From assembly GCA_934675585.1 (NCBI GenBank), contig CAKUQY010000029.1, positions 1 through 22,534 on the forward strand: 22,534 nucleotides of DNA, written 5' to 3'. A model generated the notes under the pieces. It saw nothing but the letters and a program-made list of their open reading frames with translations. It was not told the origin of the DNA and did not search any database. How positions within the stretch are numbered: position 1 is the stretch's first letter; the number at the start of each line of letters is the position of its first letter. The position numbers and the translations under genes were made by a program. Shown piece after piece: positions 21,451 through 22,534 of this stretch. The stretch comes from an uncultured Opitutales bacterium (GTDB lineage Bacteria > Verrucomicrobiota > Verrucomicrobiia > Opitutales > UBA953).

Positions 21451-22395
21451 TTAAAGTTTTCCTTCGCGAAAAAGCGAGCAGAGATGCATTCCCGCCATGC
21501 GCACAGCAACGCCGTTCGTTACTTGTTTCAAAATCACCGAACGCGGACCGTCTGCAATCGCACTTTCGAGTTCCACGCCGCGATTAATTGGGCCGGGGTG
21601 CATAATAATTGCCTCGGGTTTCATCAAATTCACGCGTTCTTCATTGATGCCGAAAAGCGCGGTGTATTCGCCGAGCGAAGGGAAATGCGTCGTTGTTTGG
21701 CGTTCATGTTGAATGCGCAAAAGCATTACCGCATCGGCATCTGCCAACGCTGCTTTCAAATCATAAACCACGCGCACACCAGGAATATTGGCAAATTCGC
21801 GCGGCACGAGCGTTGTCGGCCCCGCAAGCGTAACTTCAACGCCTTGTTTTGTTAAACAATAAATATTTGAACGCGCCACACGCGAAAGCAAAACGTCGCC
21901 CAAAATGGTAACTTTTTTACCGCGCAAATCGCGACCAAAGTGTTCCCGCAACGTAAACGAATCGAGCAATGCTTGCGTCGGGTGCGCGTGTGCGCCATCG
22001 CCCGCGTTAATCACGGGAATGTCGAGAATTTTTGCCAAATACGAAGCCGCTCCCGCAGCCGAATGGCGCATGATTACCATATCGATTCCCATCGCGCGAA
22101 TATTCATCGCGGTATCGCGCAATGTTTCACCTTTTGTACGCGAAGAAGTCGATTCATTGAGCGTTAAAACATCGGCACTCAAATTGCGCGCTGCGGTTTC
22201 AAACGCCGAACGCGTGCGCGTCGAGGGCTCAAAGAAAAACGTTCCCACCGTATGATTTTTCAAAGTTTCAAACTTTGTGCGCGTGCCAAACGATGCTTTA
22301 AAAATCTCGGCTTGCGCGAAAAGTGTTTCTAATTCTTCACGCGAAATCGATTCAATATCAATCAAATCTTTATGATTCCAAATTTGCTTGCTCAT
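21451..22395 (-). CDS. pyrB: Aspartate carbamoyltransferase, catalytic subunit
   Basis: The 314-aa enzyme condenses carbamoyl phosphate with aspartate to carbamoyl-aspartate, the second step of the pyrimidine pathway fed by CarB. The carbamoyl-phosphate loop FFEPSTRTRSAFE spans 54-66 (STRTR at 58-62), the SSRTKGET loop with the incoming Lys88 is at 84-91, and the HPTQALLD box at 138-145 and a late HPGPINRGVE box are present. I place the start at MSKQIWNHKD (22395), which fits the family length; an ATG at 22464 would add 23 aa upstream of the promoter. No pyrI regulatory subunit follows. It heads the cluster that runs to hemC. The -10 box 9 nt before the ATG predicts a near-leaderless mRNA. 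Confidence 0.97.
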   Translation of the reverse strand: MSKQIWNHKDLIDIESISREELETLFAQAEIFKASFGTRTKFETLKNHTVGTFFFEPSTRTRSAFETAARNLSADVLTLNESTSSRTKGETLRDTAMNIRAMGIDMVIMRHSAAGAASYLAKILDIPVINAGDGAHAHPTQALLDSFTLREHFGRDLRGKKVTILGDVLLSRVARSNIYCLTKQGVEVTLAGPTTLVPREFANIPGVRVVYDLKAALADADAVMLLRIQHERQTTTHFPSLGEYTALFGINEERVNLMKPEAIIMHPGPINRGVELESAIADGPRSVILKQVTNGVAVRMAGMHLCSLFREGKL

Positions 22396-22404
22396 ACAAC
22401 TACC

Positions 22405-22433
22405 ATCATAAACTATCGCGCGCGAGAGAGCAA
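22405..22433 (-). promoter_or_regulatory. pyrB promoter with near-leaderless geometry
   Basis: On the minus strand TTGCTC (22428-22433), a 17-nt spacer and TATGAT (22405-22410, 5 of 6 consensus) are followed by 9 nt and the ATG at 22395. The layout and the -35 hexamer are the same as at pyrD. It would drive the pyrB-to-hemC cluster. Confidence 0.6.
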
Positions 22434-22534
22434 AATTTTTACTCACAAAAAAACCGCGGCGCATTTCGTCATAATAAATGACACCGAAGGTTTAGTTTTT
22501 GTGAAGGAGTGAAAGTTTTATTCGTCAAATAAAA

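Larger units (their letters stand above)
536..22242. repeat. Highly iterated oligomer GCGGGAACGC / GCGTTCCCGC, dispersed over the window
   Basis: Reading both strands I find roughly 100 copies of the 7-base core CGGGAAC/GTTCCCG, where about 3 would be expected by chance in 22.5 kb. A related GCGGGAGCGC form occurs in about a dozen more places (for example near 15911, 17574, 18566, 21213). Copies lie in intergenic DNA and in nearly every gene, in both orientations (about 60:40 in favour of GTTCCCG on the plus strand) and in several codon phases. Single copies dominate; inverted pairs (2108-2145, 3574-3616, 9126-9156, 1067-1090) and short tandem sets (881-901, 1204-1227) also occur. Motif-free stretches are 1-535, most of the TPR gene (2146-3460), about 4030-5195 and 10610-11495. 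It is not CRISPR and not a transposon. Counts are by eye. Confidence 0.9.

Noticed and set aside
22396..22464. 23-residue extension of PyrB
   Set aside because: It would cover the well-formed promoter at 22405-22433 and exceed the usual PyrB length.
22465..22534. A gene at the right edge
   Set aside because: The last 70 bp hold only a small GTCAT/ATGAC hairpin and AT-rich sequence upstream of pyrB; nothing can be supported.

Overview
The window reads as chromosomal core genome from a Gram-negative bacterium. Envelope clues are a lysophospholipid-type acyltransferase, an O-antigen-ligase-like polytopic protein, a LysM lipoprotein and a class 2 (quinone-linked) dihydroorotate dehydrogenase. 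No convincing Shine-Dalgarno sequence precedes any gene. The AT-rich starts and gene content would fit Verrucomicrobiota or a relative, but this is a low-confidence inference made without 16S rRNA or database searches. Apart from one transposase-derived ORF, every gene lies on the minus strand.

Layout in transcription order (right to left): a tight cluster pyrB - secreted protein - thyA - folA - O-antigen-ligase/TPR protein - 85-aa membrane protein - thiM - thiE - hemC (22395 to 14925), with gaps of 2-19 nt; a 350-bp spacer; hemD - ispE; rimO with its own promoter; a LysM lipoprotein; an ftsW-type SEDS gene; a 785-bp miniature ISL3-family element on the plus strand (8196-8980) with about 48-bp inverted repeats and a near-perfect 8-bp target duplication; carB; pyrD; a TPR protein; a DUF374-type acyltransferase; a 956-bp non-coding, repeat-rich region; and the 5' part of a secreted-protein gene running off the left edge. 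The metabolic theme is pyrimidine/thymidylate synthesis (pyrB, carB, pyrD, thyA, folA), tetrapyrrole (hemC, hemD), thiamine salvage (thiM, thiE), isoprenoid (ispE) and cell envelope.

The outstanding feature is a highly iterated oligomer, GCGGGAACGC (complement GCGTTCCCGC, with a GCGGGAGCGC variant). I count roughly 100 copies of its 7-base core (CGGGAAC/GTTCCCG) on both strands, inside genes in several reading frames and between genes, against about 3 expected by chance. Inverted pairs form the stems of apparent transcription terminators and two copies fill promoter spacers. This resembles the genomic behaviour of DNA-uptake sequences (Neisseria DUS, Haemophilus USS) or cyanobacterial HIP1, but the sequence matches none that I know. 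It is my main candidate for an undescribed system.

A second theme is that several promoters place the -10 box only 6-9 nt before the ATG, predicting leaderless or near-leaderless mRNAs, consistent with the missing Shine-Dalgarno sequences.
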